64,000 nt of DNA from Dermatophilaceae bacterium Sec6.4 (GCA_039636865.1 CP144172.1:2542001-2606000); one strand, 5' to 3'; shown: positions 35,344-44,698, counted from the stretch's first letter. Made by a program: numbers and translations. The notes: generated by a model not told the origin, from the sequence alone.

Positions 35344-38025
35344 TCAGTGAGCAGCGTCGTGCCAGGATCGGCCGACGCCCACGCTGACGTCCAACGGCAC
35401 GGTGAGATCGATCGCGGCGCCCATCTCCTGACGCACCAACGCCTCCAGCTCGACGCGTTCGCCCGCGGCCACTTCCAGCACCAGCTCGTCGTGCACCTGC
35501 AGCAGCATCCGAGACTGCGAGCCGGACTCCCGTAACGCTGCATCGACGCGCAACATCGCCAATTTGATGATGTCGGCCGCCGATCCCTGGATGGGGGCGT
35601 TCAACGCCATCCGCTCGGCCATGTCGCGACGCTGACGGTTGGTCGACGTCAGGTCAGGTAGATACCGACGGCGCCCGAGCATCGTCTCGGTGTACCCCGT
35701 CAGGCTGGCCTGCGCGACGATCTCGCGTAGGTAGTCACGCACGCCGCCGAACCGGGCGAAGTACTCATCCATCAGGCCCTTGGCCTCATCGGTGCCGATC
35801 GCCAGCTGCTTGGACAGGCCGAACGCAGACAGCCCGTAGGCCAGGCCGTACGACATCGCCTTGACCTTCGCGCGCATCGCGTTCGTGACGTCCTGCGGGT
35901 CCACGTGGAAAACCCTGGACCCGACGAAGCGGTGTAGATCCTCACCGGTGCGGAATGCCTCGATCAGGCCCTCATCGCCGGACAGGTGCGCCATGATCCG
36001 CATCTCGATCTGGCTGTAGTCAGCCGACAGCAGCGTCTCGTAGCCCGCGCCGACGACGAAGACCTCGCGGATACGTCGGCCCGCTTCGGTGCGAATGGGG
36101 ATGTTCTGCAGGTTCGGGTCGGTGGAGGACAGCCGCCCGGTCGCGGCGATCGTCTGCTGATAGGTGGTGTGGATGCGACCGTCGTCGGCCACCGACTTCA
36201 TCAGACCTTCGACGGTGACCCGCAGCCGCGAACTGTCCCGGTGTCGCAACAGCGCTTCCAGGAACGGGTGCTCGGTTTTTGCGTACAGGTCGGTCAGCGC
36301 GTCGGCGTCGGTGGTGTACCCGGTCTTGGTGCGCTTCGTCTTCGGCATACCCAGGGTCTCGAACAAGACGACCTGCAGCTGCTTGGGCGATCCCAGATTG
36401 ATCTGTTCCCCGTCGATCGCCTCGTAGGCATCGGCGGCGGCAGCGGACACCCCGTCGCCGTAGTCACCCTCCAGAACCTCCATCGCGTCCACGTCGACTC
36501 CGATTCCGGCGCGCTCCATGGCGGCGAGCACCTGCACGAGCGGCAGCTCCAGATCGCGCAGCAGCGCGCCCTCGCCGATCTTCTCCAGCTCTTCATCCAG
36601 TGCCGTGGACAGGTCGAGCACGGCCCGGGCAGCCGACATGGCCTCATCGCTGCGCTGGTCGCCGACACCGAGGTCGAGCACCCCCTGAGCGGCGTTGGCC
36701 GGGGTGCCGGTCAGCTCGCGCTTGAGGTGGCGCAGCACGAGATCGGTCAGGTCGTAGGAGCGCTGGTCCGGCCGCACGAGGTAGGCGGCCAGCGCGGTGT
36801 CACTACTGATCCCCCGCAGCGGCAGACCGCGGGCCTGCAGCGCCTGCATCGGCCCTTTCGCGTCATGCAGGACTTTCGGCCGTTCGGCGTCGGCCAGCCA
36901 GGCGGCCAGTGCGGACTCCCCGTCGGGTGCGAGCGTTTCCAGGTCGATGTAGGCGGCGTCGTTGCGTCCGGCGGGAGCAATCGCGAGGCCCTGCATATCT
37001 CCGGTCCCGCGGGCCCAGCTGCCGAGCACGTGTACCCCGCAGCGCACCCCGGGACCGGCCGTCTCGGTCAACCATCCGGGCACCTCACCGCTGTCGAGGA
37101 CAACGCCGTCGACCTCGACGCCCGCGCCGGGAGTGGCTTCGTCCGCCACTGACTCCAAGGTCGCGAACAGCCGATCGCGCAGCACCCGGAACTCCAGACC
37201 GTCGAAAACGGTGTGCACCTCCTCCCGATCCCACCCCTGCCGCTCCAACGCGTCCACCTCGAGGGGCAACTCCAGGTCGCCCAGCAACTGGTTCAGGTGC
37301 CGGTTGCGAAGGACGCCGTCCAGATGTTCGCGCAGCGACTCCCCCGCCTTGCCCTTGATCTCGCCGACGTGATCGACGACCCCGGTCAGGTCGCCGTACT
37401 GGTTGATCCACTTGGCGGCCGTCTTCGGGCCGACACCGGGCACGCCCGGCAGATTGTCCGACGTCTCGCCGACCATCGCCGCGAGATCGCTGTAACGCTG
37501 CGGGGGGACGCCGTACTTCTCCTGCACCGCGGCGGGTGTCATCCGCGCCAGGTCGGACACGCCTTTGCGGGGATAGAGCAATGTGACCCGCTCATCGATC
37601 AGCTGAATCGCGTCGCGGTCACCGGAGCAGATCAGCACCTCGTCGAAGTCTGCGGCCCGGGCCTGGGCGGTCAAGGTGGCAATGATGTCGTCAGCTTCGT
37701 AACCGGGCATCTCGACGTAGGAGATGCGCAGCGCATCCAGGACCTCCCGGACCAGCGAGACCTGACCCTTGAACTCATCCGGAGATGCGGACCGGGTTGC
37801 CTTGTACCCCGCGTACTCCTCCCTGCGGAAGGTCTGCCGGGAGACATCGAAGGCAACCCCGACGTGCGTCGGCGCCTCGTCGCGCAGCACGTTGATCAGC
37901 ATCGAGGTGAAGCCGTACACGGCATTTGTCGGTTGCCCGGTCGTCGTGGAGAAGTTCTCCACGGGCAGCGCGAAGAACGCCCGGTAGGCCAGAGAATGCC
38001 CGTCCAACAACAGCAGCCGTTTCAC
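35344..38025 (-). CDS. polA: DNA polymerase I
   Basis: Protein of 893 residues for Okazaki-fragment processing and repair. The N-terminal 5'-3' exonuclease has LLLLDGHSLAYRAFFALP and GVGPKTAAKWINQYG. The central 3'-5' exonuclease-like domain lacks a recognisable DxE motif (GVHVLGSW stands there), so proofreading is probably absent, as in many actinobacteria. Polymerase motifs are DYSQIEMRIMAHL (A), RAKVKAMSYGLAYGLSAFG (B) and LLQVHDELVLEV (C). The GTG at 38025 starts VKRLLLLDG; an ATG at 38046 is possible but would overlap the divergent thioesterase start. Confidence 0.95.
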   Translation of the reverse strand: MKRLLLLDGHSLAYRAFFALPVENFSTTTGQPTNAVYGFTSMLINVLRDEAPTHVGVAFDVSRQTFRREEYAGYKATRSASPDEFKGQVSLVREVLDALRISYVEMPGYEADDIIATLTAQARAADFDEVLICSGDRDAIQLIDERVTLLYPRKGVSDLARMTPAAVQEKYGVPPQRYSDLAAMVGETSDNLPGVPGVGPKTAAKWINQYGDLTGVVDHVGEIKGKAGESLREHLDGVLRNRHLNQLLGDLELPLEVDALERQGWDREEVHTVFDGLEFRVLRDRLFATLESVADEATPGAGVEVDGVVLDSGEVPGWLTETAGPGVRCGVHVLGSWARGTGDMQGLAIAPAGRNDAAYIDLETLAPDGESALAAWLADAERPKVLHDAKGPMQALQARGLPLRGISSDTALAAYLVRPDQRSYDLTDLVLRHLKRELTGTPANAAQGVLDLGVGDQRSDEAMSAARAVLDLSTALDEELEKIGEGALLRDLELPLVQVLAAMERAGIGVDVDAMEVLEGDYGDGVSAAAADAYEAIDGEQINLGSPKQLQVVLFETLGMPKTKRTKTGYTTDADALTDLYAKTEHPFLEALLRHRDSSRLRVTVEGLMKSVADDGRIHTTYQQTIAATGRLSSTDPNLQNIPIRTEAGRRIREVFVVGAGYETLLSADYSQIEMRIMAHLSGDEGLIEAFRTGEDLHRFVGSRVFHVDPQDVTNAMRAKVKAMSYGLAYGLSAFGLSKQLAIGTDEAKGLMDEYFARFGGVRDYLREIVAQASLTGYTETMLGRRRYLPDLTSTNRQRRDMAERMALNAPIQGSAADIIKLAMLRVDAALRESGSQSRMLLQVHDELVLEVAAGERVELEALVRQEMGAAIDLTVPLDVSVGVGRSWHDAAH

Positions 38026-38044
38026 GCATGGCAGCCTAAGCCCC

Positions 38045-38488
38045 ATGACCGACACCACGCCCAACGGCGATCTGAACGCCGCCCTGCTCGCACAGTTCAA
38101 CGGAATGAATGCCGGCGCTCTCGGTGAGCGCATGGGTATCGAATTCCTGGAGGTCTCACCCAACCGTGTCGTCGCGCGGATGCCCGTCGCCGGCAATACC
38201 CAGCCCTACGGCCTGCTGCACGGCGGAGCAAGCGTGGTGTTGGCCGAGACGGTCGGTTCAGTGGGGGCGGCGCTGCACGCCGGAGACACGGGGATAGCGG
38301 TCGGGATCGACATCAGTGCTACCCATCACCGCGCCGCCCGCGAGGGCTACGTCACGGCGACCGCTACCGCGCTGTCGCTCGGTCGCACGCTGGCGTCCTA
38401 CGACGTGGCGATCCTCGACGACGACGGACGTCGGGTGTGCACCTCGCGCATCACCTGCATGGTGCGTCAGACCGCACCGGGCGCCTGA
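38045..38488 (+). CDS. Hotdog-fold thioesterase (PaaI/YbgC-like)
   Basis: Acyl-CoA thioesterase-like protein of 147 residues. QPYGLLHGGASVVLAETVGS is the PaaI-group signature with the HGG loop and catalytic-region Glu. GIDISATHHRAAREG and ATALSLGRTLASYDV follow as in the family. Its ATG lies 19 bp from the polA GTG on the other strand. A similar thioesterase gene near polA or pyk is seen in other actinobacteria. The acyl substrate is unknown (phenylacetyl-CoA-type or 1,4-dihydroxy-2-naphthoyl-CoA-type are options). Confidence 0.87.
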   Translation: MTDTTPNGDLNAALLAQFNGMNAGALGERMGIEFLEVSPNRVVARMPVAGNTQPYGLLHGGASVVLAETVGSVGAALHAGDTGIAVGIDISATHHRAAREGYVTATATALSLGRTLASYDVAILDDDGRRVCTSRITCMVRQTAPGA

Positions 38489-38499
38489 GGGTCAGGCGC
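38481..38499. terminator. Hairpin between convergent thioesterase and GNAT genes
   Basis: GCGCCTGA and TCAGGCGC form a perfect 8-bp stem around a 3-nt GGG loop. The left arm contains the thioesterase stop codon. It could serve both converging genes; no T tract is present on either side. Confidence 0.45.
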
Positions 38500-38510
38500 G
38501 CGCGTCCGCG

Positions 38511-39089
38511 TCAGAGGGTGCCGGCGACCTTCACCTTGTCCTGCGATCGGGCCCGCAGTGATCGGCGCTGGCGGACCGTTGCCGCGCCGGTGGGGTCGGC
38601 GTGACCGACGAGTGTGCGGCGCAATGACGCCGTCGAGGTCGTGCGGACGGTGAGAACCCCGGCGAAACCCAACTTGGCGAAGTACCGATTGGCGCTGCGT
38701 TCGGCGACGGGCACGAAACACACGACCTGCGCGCACCCCAGTTCTTCGGCGCGCTCACAGACCTGAACGAGCAGCGCCTTGGCAACCCCGGCTCCCCGAT
38801 GTTGGGGGGACACCCACATCTGGTCGATCCACACAGCCTGTTCTTCGGCGAGCCCGGACAGCGGGCTGATCGTCGCGACGGCATATCCGGCGTCCTGCCC
38901 GTCACAGGTGGCCAGCAGGATACGTACGTCCTCCCGTGCCAGAGCGGCCTGCATCCGACCGTCGCGGGCCGCGCGCTGAGCCCACTGCAGGGTCTGCCCC
39001 GACTGGGTGCGCAGGGCGATCCAGAGCGGGATCAGGCGCTCCAGATCGCTTGCTTCGGCGATGCATACCTGCACTGTGGGACGAGTCAT
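38511..39089 (-). CDS. GNAT family N-acetyltransferase
   Basis: Protein of 192 residues. WIDQMWVSPQHRGAGVAKALL is the acetyl-CoA-binding region (RGAGVA) and SANRYFAKLGF the C-terminal GNAT signature. About 35 C-terminal residues are basic and Arg-rich, outside the fold. The ATG at 39089 is chosen over an upstream alternative because it starts the conserved fold and has GAGGTG about 10 nt away. The substrate is unknown. It converges on the thioesterase and follows the liv operon after a 118-bp gap. Confidence 0.82.
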   Translation of the reverse strand: MTRPTVQVCIAEASDLERLIPLWIALRTQSGQTLQWAQRAARDGRMQAALAREDVRILLATCDGQDAGYAVATISPLSGLAEEQAVWIDQMWVSPQHRGAGVAKALLVQVCERAEELGCAQVVCFVPVAERSANRYFAKLGFAGVLTVRTTSTASLRRTLVGHADPTGAATVRQRRSLRARSQDKVKVAGTL

Positions 39090-39207
39090 CGCCAAGCACC
39101 TCACGCGACGTGGAAACGGGACGCACTGACACTAGTGCCCGAACCTCGCAGTTGTTTGACGGGTTGCTGAATGCCGGGTCAGTCGGGTCGGGCGGTATAA
39201 GCCGCAC

Positions 39208-39924
39208 TCAGTCCTCGCCGAGGTAGGCCTTCTTCACATCGTCGCTGACCAGGAGTTCGCGGCCCGGGCCGTCCAGGACGATCTTGCCGACCTCCAGGAC
39301 GTACCCGTGAGTCGCCAGCTTCAGGGCAGCCCGCGCATTCTGCTCGACCAGCAGAATCGTCGTACCGCGCTTCTGCAGGGTCTGCACCGTCGTCATGATC
39401 TTCTTCATCATGATCGGCGACAGGCCCATCGAGGGCTCGTCCAGCATCAGCAGTTTGGGCCGGCTCATCATCGCCCGGCCCATCGCCAACATCTGCTGTT
39501 CACCGCCGGAGAACGTGCCGGCCGCCTGTTTGCGGCGTTCCGCCAGGATCGGGAAGAGCTCGTAGGCCTCGTCCAGATCGGCCTGGATGTTGCCCCGGTC
39601 CTTGCGGGCGAACGCACCCAGCATCAGGTTCTCCTCCACCGACTGACGGGGGAAGATGCGGCGCCCCTCGGGGGAATGCGCCAGCCCCATCGTCAGGATG
39701 GTGTGTGCGGGAGTCTTGTCGATCCGCTCCCCCAGGAAGCTGATCTCGCCCCCCGAGGGACGCAGCAGGCCCGAGATGGTGCGCAGCGTCGTGGTCTTAC
39801 CGGCGCCGTTGGTGCCGATCAGGGTCACAACCTGCCCCTCGTCGACCGTGAAGCTGATGCCCTTGACGGCCGTGATCTTGCCGTAGGCAACCTTGAGGTT
39901 CTTGACCTCGAGCATGGGGCTCAC
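39208..39924 (-). CDS. livF: Branched-chain amino acid ABC transporter ATPase LivF
   Basis: ATPase of 238 residues. Walker A is GTNGAGKTT, the signature FSGGEQQM and Walker B LLMLDEPSMGLSP; LLVEQNARAAL carries the H-loop region with Gln in the usual LivF pattern. It works with LivG under the LivH/LivM membrane pair. The start overlaps the livG stop by 4 nt. It is the last gene of the liv transcript. Amides or urea are possible alternative substrates of this family. Confidence 0.92.
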   Translation of the reverse strand: MSPMLEVKNLKVAYGKITAVKGISFTVDEGQVVTLIGTNGAGKTTTLRTISGLLRPSGGEISFLGERIDKTPAHTILTMGLAHSPEGRRIFPRQSVEENLMLGAFARKDRGNIQADLDEAYELFPILAERRKQAAGTFSGGEQQMLAMGRAMMSRPKLLMLDEPSMGLSPIMMKKIMTTVQTLQKRGTTILLVEQNARAALKLATHGYVLEVGKIVLDGPGRELLVSDDVKKAYLGED

Positions 39925-40763
39925 GCCTGGTCCTCCACATCGTCGTCGTCGTCACCGGTGCCGATGTAGGCCTCGATCACCCGATGGTCGGACTGCACCT
40001 CGCCGGGCGTCCCCTCGATCAGCACCTCGCCGCGGACCAGACACAGGACCCGGTCACACAGGTTGAAGATGAACCGCATGTCGTGCTCGATCACCACGAC
40101 GGCCCGACCGGTCTCCCGGATGCGGAAGATGAGGTCGGAGGCCTGCTGGGTCTCCTGCGGGTTCATCCCCGCGGTGGGCTCGTCCAGCAGGATCACCTTC
40201 GGATCGGTGGCCAACGCCCGGGCGACCTCCAGCCGTCGCTGGTCGCCGTAGGGCAGGTTGCGCGCGAGCATCTCAGTCGCGTGGCCCAGACCCACGAAGT
40301 CCAGCCAACCCTGCGCCTTCTCGCGCGTCTCGGCCTCCTCGCGACGGAACTTGGGACCGTGCAGGATCGTAGTCAGCACCCCGGAGCTGGTCCGGCAGAA
40401 GGTGCCGACCATGACGTTCTCCAACGCGGTCATATTGCCGAAGAGTCGGATGTTCTGGAAAGTTCTGGCCATCCCGGCCTCGACCACCTTGCGCGGCTTC
40501 GGCGGGATCTGGACCCCGCCCAGCTGCACCGAACCCGATGTCGGCTTGTACAGACCGGTCAGGCAGTTGAAGAAGGTCGTCTTACCGGCACCGTTGGGGC
40601 CGATCAGACCGACGATCTCCCCCTCGTGAACGGTCATATTGACGTCCTTGACGGCGGTCAGGCCCCCGAACTGCATCAGGACGTTGTCGGCCTGCAGCAG
40701 CACCTTGCCGGTGAACCCGCCATCGCCTCCCGCATGTCGCGGCTTCGTTGCAGCGGTACTCAT
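39921..40763 (-). CDS. livG: Branched-chain amino acid ABC transporter ATPase LivG
   Basis: ATPase of 280 residues. Walker A is GPNGAGKTT, NLPYGDQRRLEVARAL contains the LivG-type signature, and LLDEPTAGMNPQET is the Walker B region; VVIEHDMRFI holds the switch His. The C-terminus ends in a run of Asp residues (DDDDDVED), unusual for the family. The start overlaps the livM stop by 4 nt and the end overlaps livF by 4 nt, so translation is coupled. Confidence 0.93.
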   Translation of the reverse strand: MSTAATKPRHAGGDGGFTGKVLLQADNVLMQFGGLTAVKDVNMTVHEGEIVGLIGPNGAGKTTFFNCLTGLYKPTSGSVQLGGVQIPPKPRKVVEAGMARTFQNIRLFGNMTALENVMVGTFCRTSSGVLTTILHGPKFRREEAETREKAQGWLDFVGLGHATEMLARNLPYGDQRRLEVARALATDPKVILLDEPTAGMNPQETQQASDLIFRIRETGRAVVVIEHDMRFIFNLCDRVLCLVRGEVLIEGTPGEVQSDHRVIEAYIGTGDDDDDVEDQA

Positions 40764-42448
40764 GCGATTGCCTCCTGCTCGTCCAGGTGCTCGTGCCCGA
40801 TGATGTCCGCCAATTCGTCGTCCTCTTCGTGGAATTCAAGCTGCCGACGCTTGCTGGCGATCAACCCCTCTGGTCGGAAGCGCATCATCAGGACCAGCGC
40901 CAGCCCGAAGATCAACAGGCGGTAGTCCTCGATGAAGCGCAACTTCTCGGGCAGCAGCTTCAACACCACCGCGCCCAACGCGACGCCGACCACGGTGCCC
41001 ATCCCGCCCAGCACCACGGCTGCGAGCAGGAAGGAGGACTCCTGGAAGGTGTAGTTGTCCGGCACGACTGCCGGAGTCGAGTGTGCCTGCACCGCTCCGG
41101 CGATGCCTGCGAGGAATGCTCCCCCGGCGAACGCCAGGATCTTCAGCCCGAAAATGTTGACGCCCATGGCTTCGGCAGCCCGCTCGTCCTCACGGATGGC
41201 GATCCAGCCGCGCCCGATCCGACTGTTGTTCAGCCGGGAGAACACGGTGATGATCAGGGCCGCGACGAAGACCAACAGGATGTAGTAGTTGGAGTAGTTG
41301 GAGATGGTGAACGGCCCGAGATTGTGCGACGCGCCGAAGTTGAATCCGAACAGATTCAGGTCCGGGATACCGGCAATACCGTCCGAGCCGTGGGTCAGGT
41401 TCGGGCCGCTGATGCCGTCCAGGTTCAAGACGGCCTTGTGGAAGATCTCACCGAACGCCAGGGTGACGATCGCCAGGTAGTCACCGGACAGCCGCAACGT
41501 GGGCGATCCGATGATCAGACCGAGCACGGCCGAGGTGAGCCCGCCCAGTAGAGCGACCACCAGGAACGGCGGGTGCCATCCGATGGTGGCGCTGGCCGCA
41601 TTCGACATCATCGCCCCGACGTACGCCCCGGTACCGAGGAACGCGATGTACCCCAGGTCCAGCAGGCCGGCCAGCCCGACGACGATGTTCAGTCCGAGCG
41701 CCGCGCACAGGAAGATCGCGATCTGCACCGCGATCGACATATTGGAGTCGGTGCCGTTCTGGGTGAGCGGGAAGAGCAACGCCACGACCAGTGCGCCGAG
41801 CATGATCACGGGGCGGTGACGCGATGCCGCCATCGTCAACCACGAGAAGTAGCCACCACGGAACAGGAGCGAGCCGAAGGTCGCGGCTGCGGTGAGGGAT
41901 GCGAGGACCGATCCGCCGTCATCCCCGCGCAGTACGAAGGCAACCATGAACAGCAGGGCTGCGAGCGTGGCGGTGATGACGACGATTTCCAGCCAGGCGG
42001 CGCCGTGCACCTTCAGTTGGTTACGCACCTTGACCGGTGCCAGCAGCAGCGCGCCGGCGATCATGACCAGTGTCGCGACGAGCGCGACCCAGGCACCGGG
42101 ATCCAGGTTGATCAGGCCGCCGGACTGGTAGGCGATGTTGTAGTCGATCAGTCCGATGAAGATGAAGGACCCGATTGCCAGGGATTTCGCGGCCGCGGGC
42201 GTGTCCCACCACGACATGGCCGCCGGGCGGCAGTACAGCAGGAATGCGTGGACCAGCCCTGCGGCTCCCATGATGATGGCCAGCTCCTGCAGCGGAGCCG
42301 GATTGCCGGTCAGCGACAGGTCCCCCAGAAGCTTCGGGTCGTAACTCCAGGAGAGCAGCGCTGCAACGATCAGCAGTACCGACCCACCGGTGAACAGGCC
42401 CTGCCCGATGGCGGGCTTGGGCGACATGGTGGCCAGTGGATTCTTCAT
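40760..42448 (-). CDS. livM: Branched-chain amino acid ABC permease LivM with long N-terminal membrane extension
   Basis: Membrane protein of 562 residues. The LivM core begins near residue 230 (LGLNIVVGLAGLLDLGYIAFLG) and includes the EAA-like loop AIREDERAAEAMGVNIFGLK. The first 220 residues add several predicted membrane helices, beyond the usual 300-430-residue length. The C-terminal 35 residues are acidic and cytoplasmic. Extended N-termini are known in part of the LivM family, but this is at the long end. Overlaps with livH and livG are 4 nt each. Confidence 0.9.
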   Translation of the reverse strand: MKNPLATMSPKPAIGQGLFTGGSVLLIVAALLSWSYDPKLLGDLSLTGNPAPLQELAIIMGAAGLVHAFLLYCRPAAMSWWDTPAAAKSLAIGSFIFIGLIDYNIAYQSGGLINLDPGAWVALVATLVMIAGALLLAPVKVRNQLKVHGAAWLEIVVITATLAALLFMVAFVLRGDDGGSVLASLTAAATFGSLLFRGGYFSWLTMAASRHRPVIMLGALVVALLFPLTQNGTDSNMSIAVQIAIFLCAALGLNIVVGLAGLLDLGYIAFLGTGAYVGAMMSNAASATIGWHPPFLVVALLGGLTSAVLGLIIGSPTLRLSGDYLAIVTLAFGEIFHKAVLNLDGISGPNLTHGSDGIAGIPDLNLFGFNFGASHNLGPFTISNYSNYYILLVFVAALIITVFSRLNNSRIGRGWIAIREDERAAEAMGVNIFGLKILAFAGGAFLAGIAGAVQAHSTPAVVPDNYTFQESSFLLAAVVLGGMGTVVGVALGAVVLKLLPEKLRFIEDYRLLIFGLALVLMMRFRPEGLIASKRRQLEFHEEDDELADIIGHEHLDEQEAIA

Positions 42449-43368
42449 GCGCGGTCCACCACCCGGGCTCCGAAGAGCCCTTCCGGCTTGAAGACCAGTA
42501 CCAGAATCAACACGACGAATGCGTACACATCACTCCAGGCGTTACCACCGAATTGGCCAGGGATGTACTGCGTGGCCATGGCCTCGATGAGGCCGAGGAT
42601 CAGGCCTCCTGCAACGGCACCCTGGATGTTGCCGATACCCCCGAGCACGGCTGCGGTGAAGGCTTTGAGCCCGGCGAGAAAGCCCATGGTCGAGGACACG
42701 TTGCTGTCGCGCAGACCTTGGGCGACTCCTGCGAGCGCAGCGAGAATCGCTCCCATCGCGAAGGCCGCGGTGATGATGCGGTCGACGTTGATACCCATCA
42801 GCCGGGCAGTGTCCGGATCCTGGGACACCGCGATCATCGCTTTTCCGGTGCGGGTCTTGGCAATGAAGATGTAGAGCCCGATCGCACTGACCGCCAGCAG
42901 CGCGAGGGTGAACAAGGTCGTGCGTTGGATGACGACACTGCCGATCGTCAGCGACTGACCGGTGACCCCGTCGATGCTGGGGTAAGGCACGTTGCTGGTG
43001 GCCCCCGGGTACCAGAGCTGGATGGCGCGCTGCAGCGCGATCGAGATACCGATCGCCGTGATCAGCGGGGCCAGCCGTGGCGCGTTGCGTAGCGGCCGGT
43101 AGGCGAATCGCTCCATGAGCAGGGCGACACCCACCGAACAGAGCGCACCGCCGATGATCATGACCGGCAACACCCACAGGCCGGTGCTCTTCTGACACAC
43201 GACCTGCCAGGTCGCCAGGGACCCGAAGGCACCGATCATGAAAACCTCGCCGTGCGCGAAGTTGATCAGCTGCACGATGCCATAGACGACGGTGTAACCG
43301 ACGGCAATCAATGCGTACAACGACCCGACGGTCAAACCGTTGAGCAGCTGCTGGATGAACTGAGTCAT
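42445..43368 (-). CDS. livH: Branched-chain amino acid ABC permease LivH
   Basis: Membrane protein of 307 residues with about eight hydrophobic segments. The signature LIAVGYTVVYGIVQLINFAH is near the N-terminus and AVSQDPDTARLMGINVDRI forms the cytoplasmic ATPase-contact loop. AVLGGIGNIQGAVAGGLILG is also typical. It begins 103 nt after livK, across a strong hairpin, and overlaps livM by 4 nt. Confidence 0.93.
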   Translation of the reverse strand: MTQFIQQLLNGLTVGSLYALIAVGYTVVYGIVQLINFAHGEVFMIGAFGSLATWQVVCQKSTGLWVLPVMIIGGALCSVGVALLMERFAYRPLRNAPRLAPLITAIGISIALQRAIQLWYPGATSNVPYPSIDGVTGQSLTIGSVVIQRTTLFTLALLAVSAIGLYIFIAKTRTGKAMIAVSQDPDTARLMGINVDRIITAAFAMGAILAALAGVAQGLRDSNVSSTMGFLAGLKAFTAAVLGGIGNIQGAVAGGLILGLIEAMATQYIPGQFGGNAWSDVYAFVVLILVLVFKPEGLFGARVVDRA

Positions 43369-43420
43369 CAGGCTCCCAGTGTTGTCAGAATTGTCATTTT
43401 TTTGCGTGTTTGCGCAGTGA

Positions 43421-43457
43421 CGCGAGGGCGAGAACCGACATGGTTCTCGCCCTCGCG
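43421..43457 (-). terminator. 16-bp perfect hairpin between livK and livHMGF
   Basis: CGCGAGGGCGAGAACC and its exact complement flank a 5-nt loop, 15 nt after the livK stop. No T tract follows on the transcribed strand (that strand reads A-rich further on). It may cause partial termination or protect the livK message from 3' decay, giving excess binding protein over permease. This is a common arrangement in ABC importers. Confidence 0.7.
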
Positions 43458-43471
43458 CTACTGATGTGCGG

Positions 43472-44671
43472 TCAGAATTTGTCGGTCTTGGCGGCGACCC
43501 AGGTGCCGCCGGTCACCTTGTAGACGGTCAGCACCTTGTTGGTGGTGTCACCGAACTTGTCGAAGGCGACGTCACCGGTCACCCCGGTGACCTTCACGTC
43601 GGCCATTGCCTTGACGGTCGCTTCGCGGGCGTCCTTGGGGGACTTCGCATCCTTCAGCGATGTCTTCAACGCTTCGATGATCGCGTTGGCTGCGTCGTAC
43701 GCGTACGCGCCGTAGCCGCCGGCTTCGGTGGAGAACCCACCCTTCTTGTAATCGGCCAGGAACGCCTTGCCGGCGGGGGTGCTGTCGGTGGGGGCGCCCA
43801 CCGAGGTGGCGAGGTCACCCGTGCGGCCACCCAACTTGATGAACTGCGGGTCGTAGATCCCGTCGCCGCCCATCACGGGCACCGCCAGACCACCCTGCGC
43901 CATCTGCTTGGACAGCGGGCCGGCCTGCGGGTATTCACCGCCGTAGTACAGCGCCTGCGGGCTGCTCGGCTTGATCTGGCTGATCACGGCAGAGAAGTTC
44001 GTCTGCGTCGGGTCGATTGTCTGGGCGGCGGTGATCGTGCCGCCCTCCTTCTTGAATTCCTTCTCGAAGGCCGCGGTCAGACCGGCGCCGTACGCCTTCT
44101 TGTCGTTGATCGTGGCGACCTTCTTGATGCCCTGCTGGATGAGGTACTTCGCCGCGAACGGGCCCTGCACGGCGTCAGTGGTGCAGGTGCGGAAGTAGGT
44201 CGCGTACGGGCGCTTGTCGTTCACATTGCTCAACGCGACACCGGTGTTGGCGGGCGAGACCTGCACGATGTTCGCCTTGGCGAAGACCGGCTGCGTGCTG
44301 GTGGAGACACTGGAGTTCAGGTTACCGACCACACCGACCACGGTGGGGTCGCCGGCGAGCTTGGTGGCGGCGTTGGTGCCGACCTCGGGCTTGCCCTGAT
44401 CGTCCTCGGCATCGACCTTCAGCGTCCAACCGGGGATCGTCTTCTTCTCGTTGGCCTGCTGGATGGCCAGTTTCACCGAGTTCTGAATACCGAGGCCGAC
44501 TGCGGACAGGTCGCCGGTGAAGGGGGCCGTCACGCCGATGGTGGCCACCTTGGCGGTGTCGCCACCGCCGGCCTTGCTGGTGCCACCGTCGGTGCTGCGG
44601 CTACCGCATGCGGACAGTGCCAGCGCGCCGGCGATTACGGGGACACCCACCTTGATCAGGGTCGAACGCAC
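43472..44671 (-). CDS. livK: Branched-chain amino acid ABC transporter, lipoprotein substrate-binding subunit
   Basis: Secreted lipoprotein of 399 residues. The signal peptide ends in the lipobox LSACGS. A periplasmic-binding type I fold follows: IGVTAPFTGDLSAVGLGIQN, VVGVVGNLNSSVSTSTQPVF and DAANAIIEALKTSL are family blocks. The GTG start has GGAGG 7 nt upstream. It is the first gene of livKHMGF. Leu/Ile/Val is the usual ligand, but the family also binds amides and other amino acids. Confidence 0.92.
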   Translation of the reverse strand: MRSTLIKVGVPVIAGALALSACGSRSTDGGTSKAGGGDTAKVATIGVTAPFTGDLSAVGLGIQNSVKLAIQQANEKKTIPGWTLKVDAEDDQGKPEVGTNAATKLAGDPTVVGVVGNLNSSVSTSTQPVFAKANIVQVSPANTGVALSNVNDKRPYATYFRTCTTDAVQGPFAAKYLIQQGIKKVATINDKKAYGAGLTAAFEKEFKKEGGTITAAQTIDPTQTNFSAVISQIKPSSPQALYYGGEYPQAGPLSKQMAQGGLAVPVMGGDGIYDPQFIKLGGRTGDLATSVGAPTDSTPAGKAFLADYKKGGFSTEAGGYGAYAYDAANAIIEALKTSLKDAKSPKDAREATVKAMADVKVTGVTGDVAFDKFGDTTNKVLTVYKVTGGTWVAAKTDKF

Positions 44672-44698
44672 GAGATTGCCTCCAGGAAGTAACGATCG

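Noticed and set aside
43369..43471. T-rich run near the liv hairpin read as an intrinsic terminator
   Set aside because: The seven T residues are on the plus strand; on the transcribed strand they are A residues and lie some 14 nt beyond the stem, so this is not a canonical terminator for livK.
43466..44692. Plus-strand open frame of 408 codons opposite livK
   Set aside because: Shadow of the binding-protein gene; the minus strand has a signal peptide, lipobox and family blocks.
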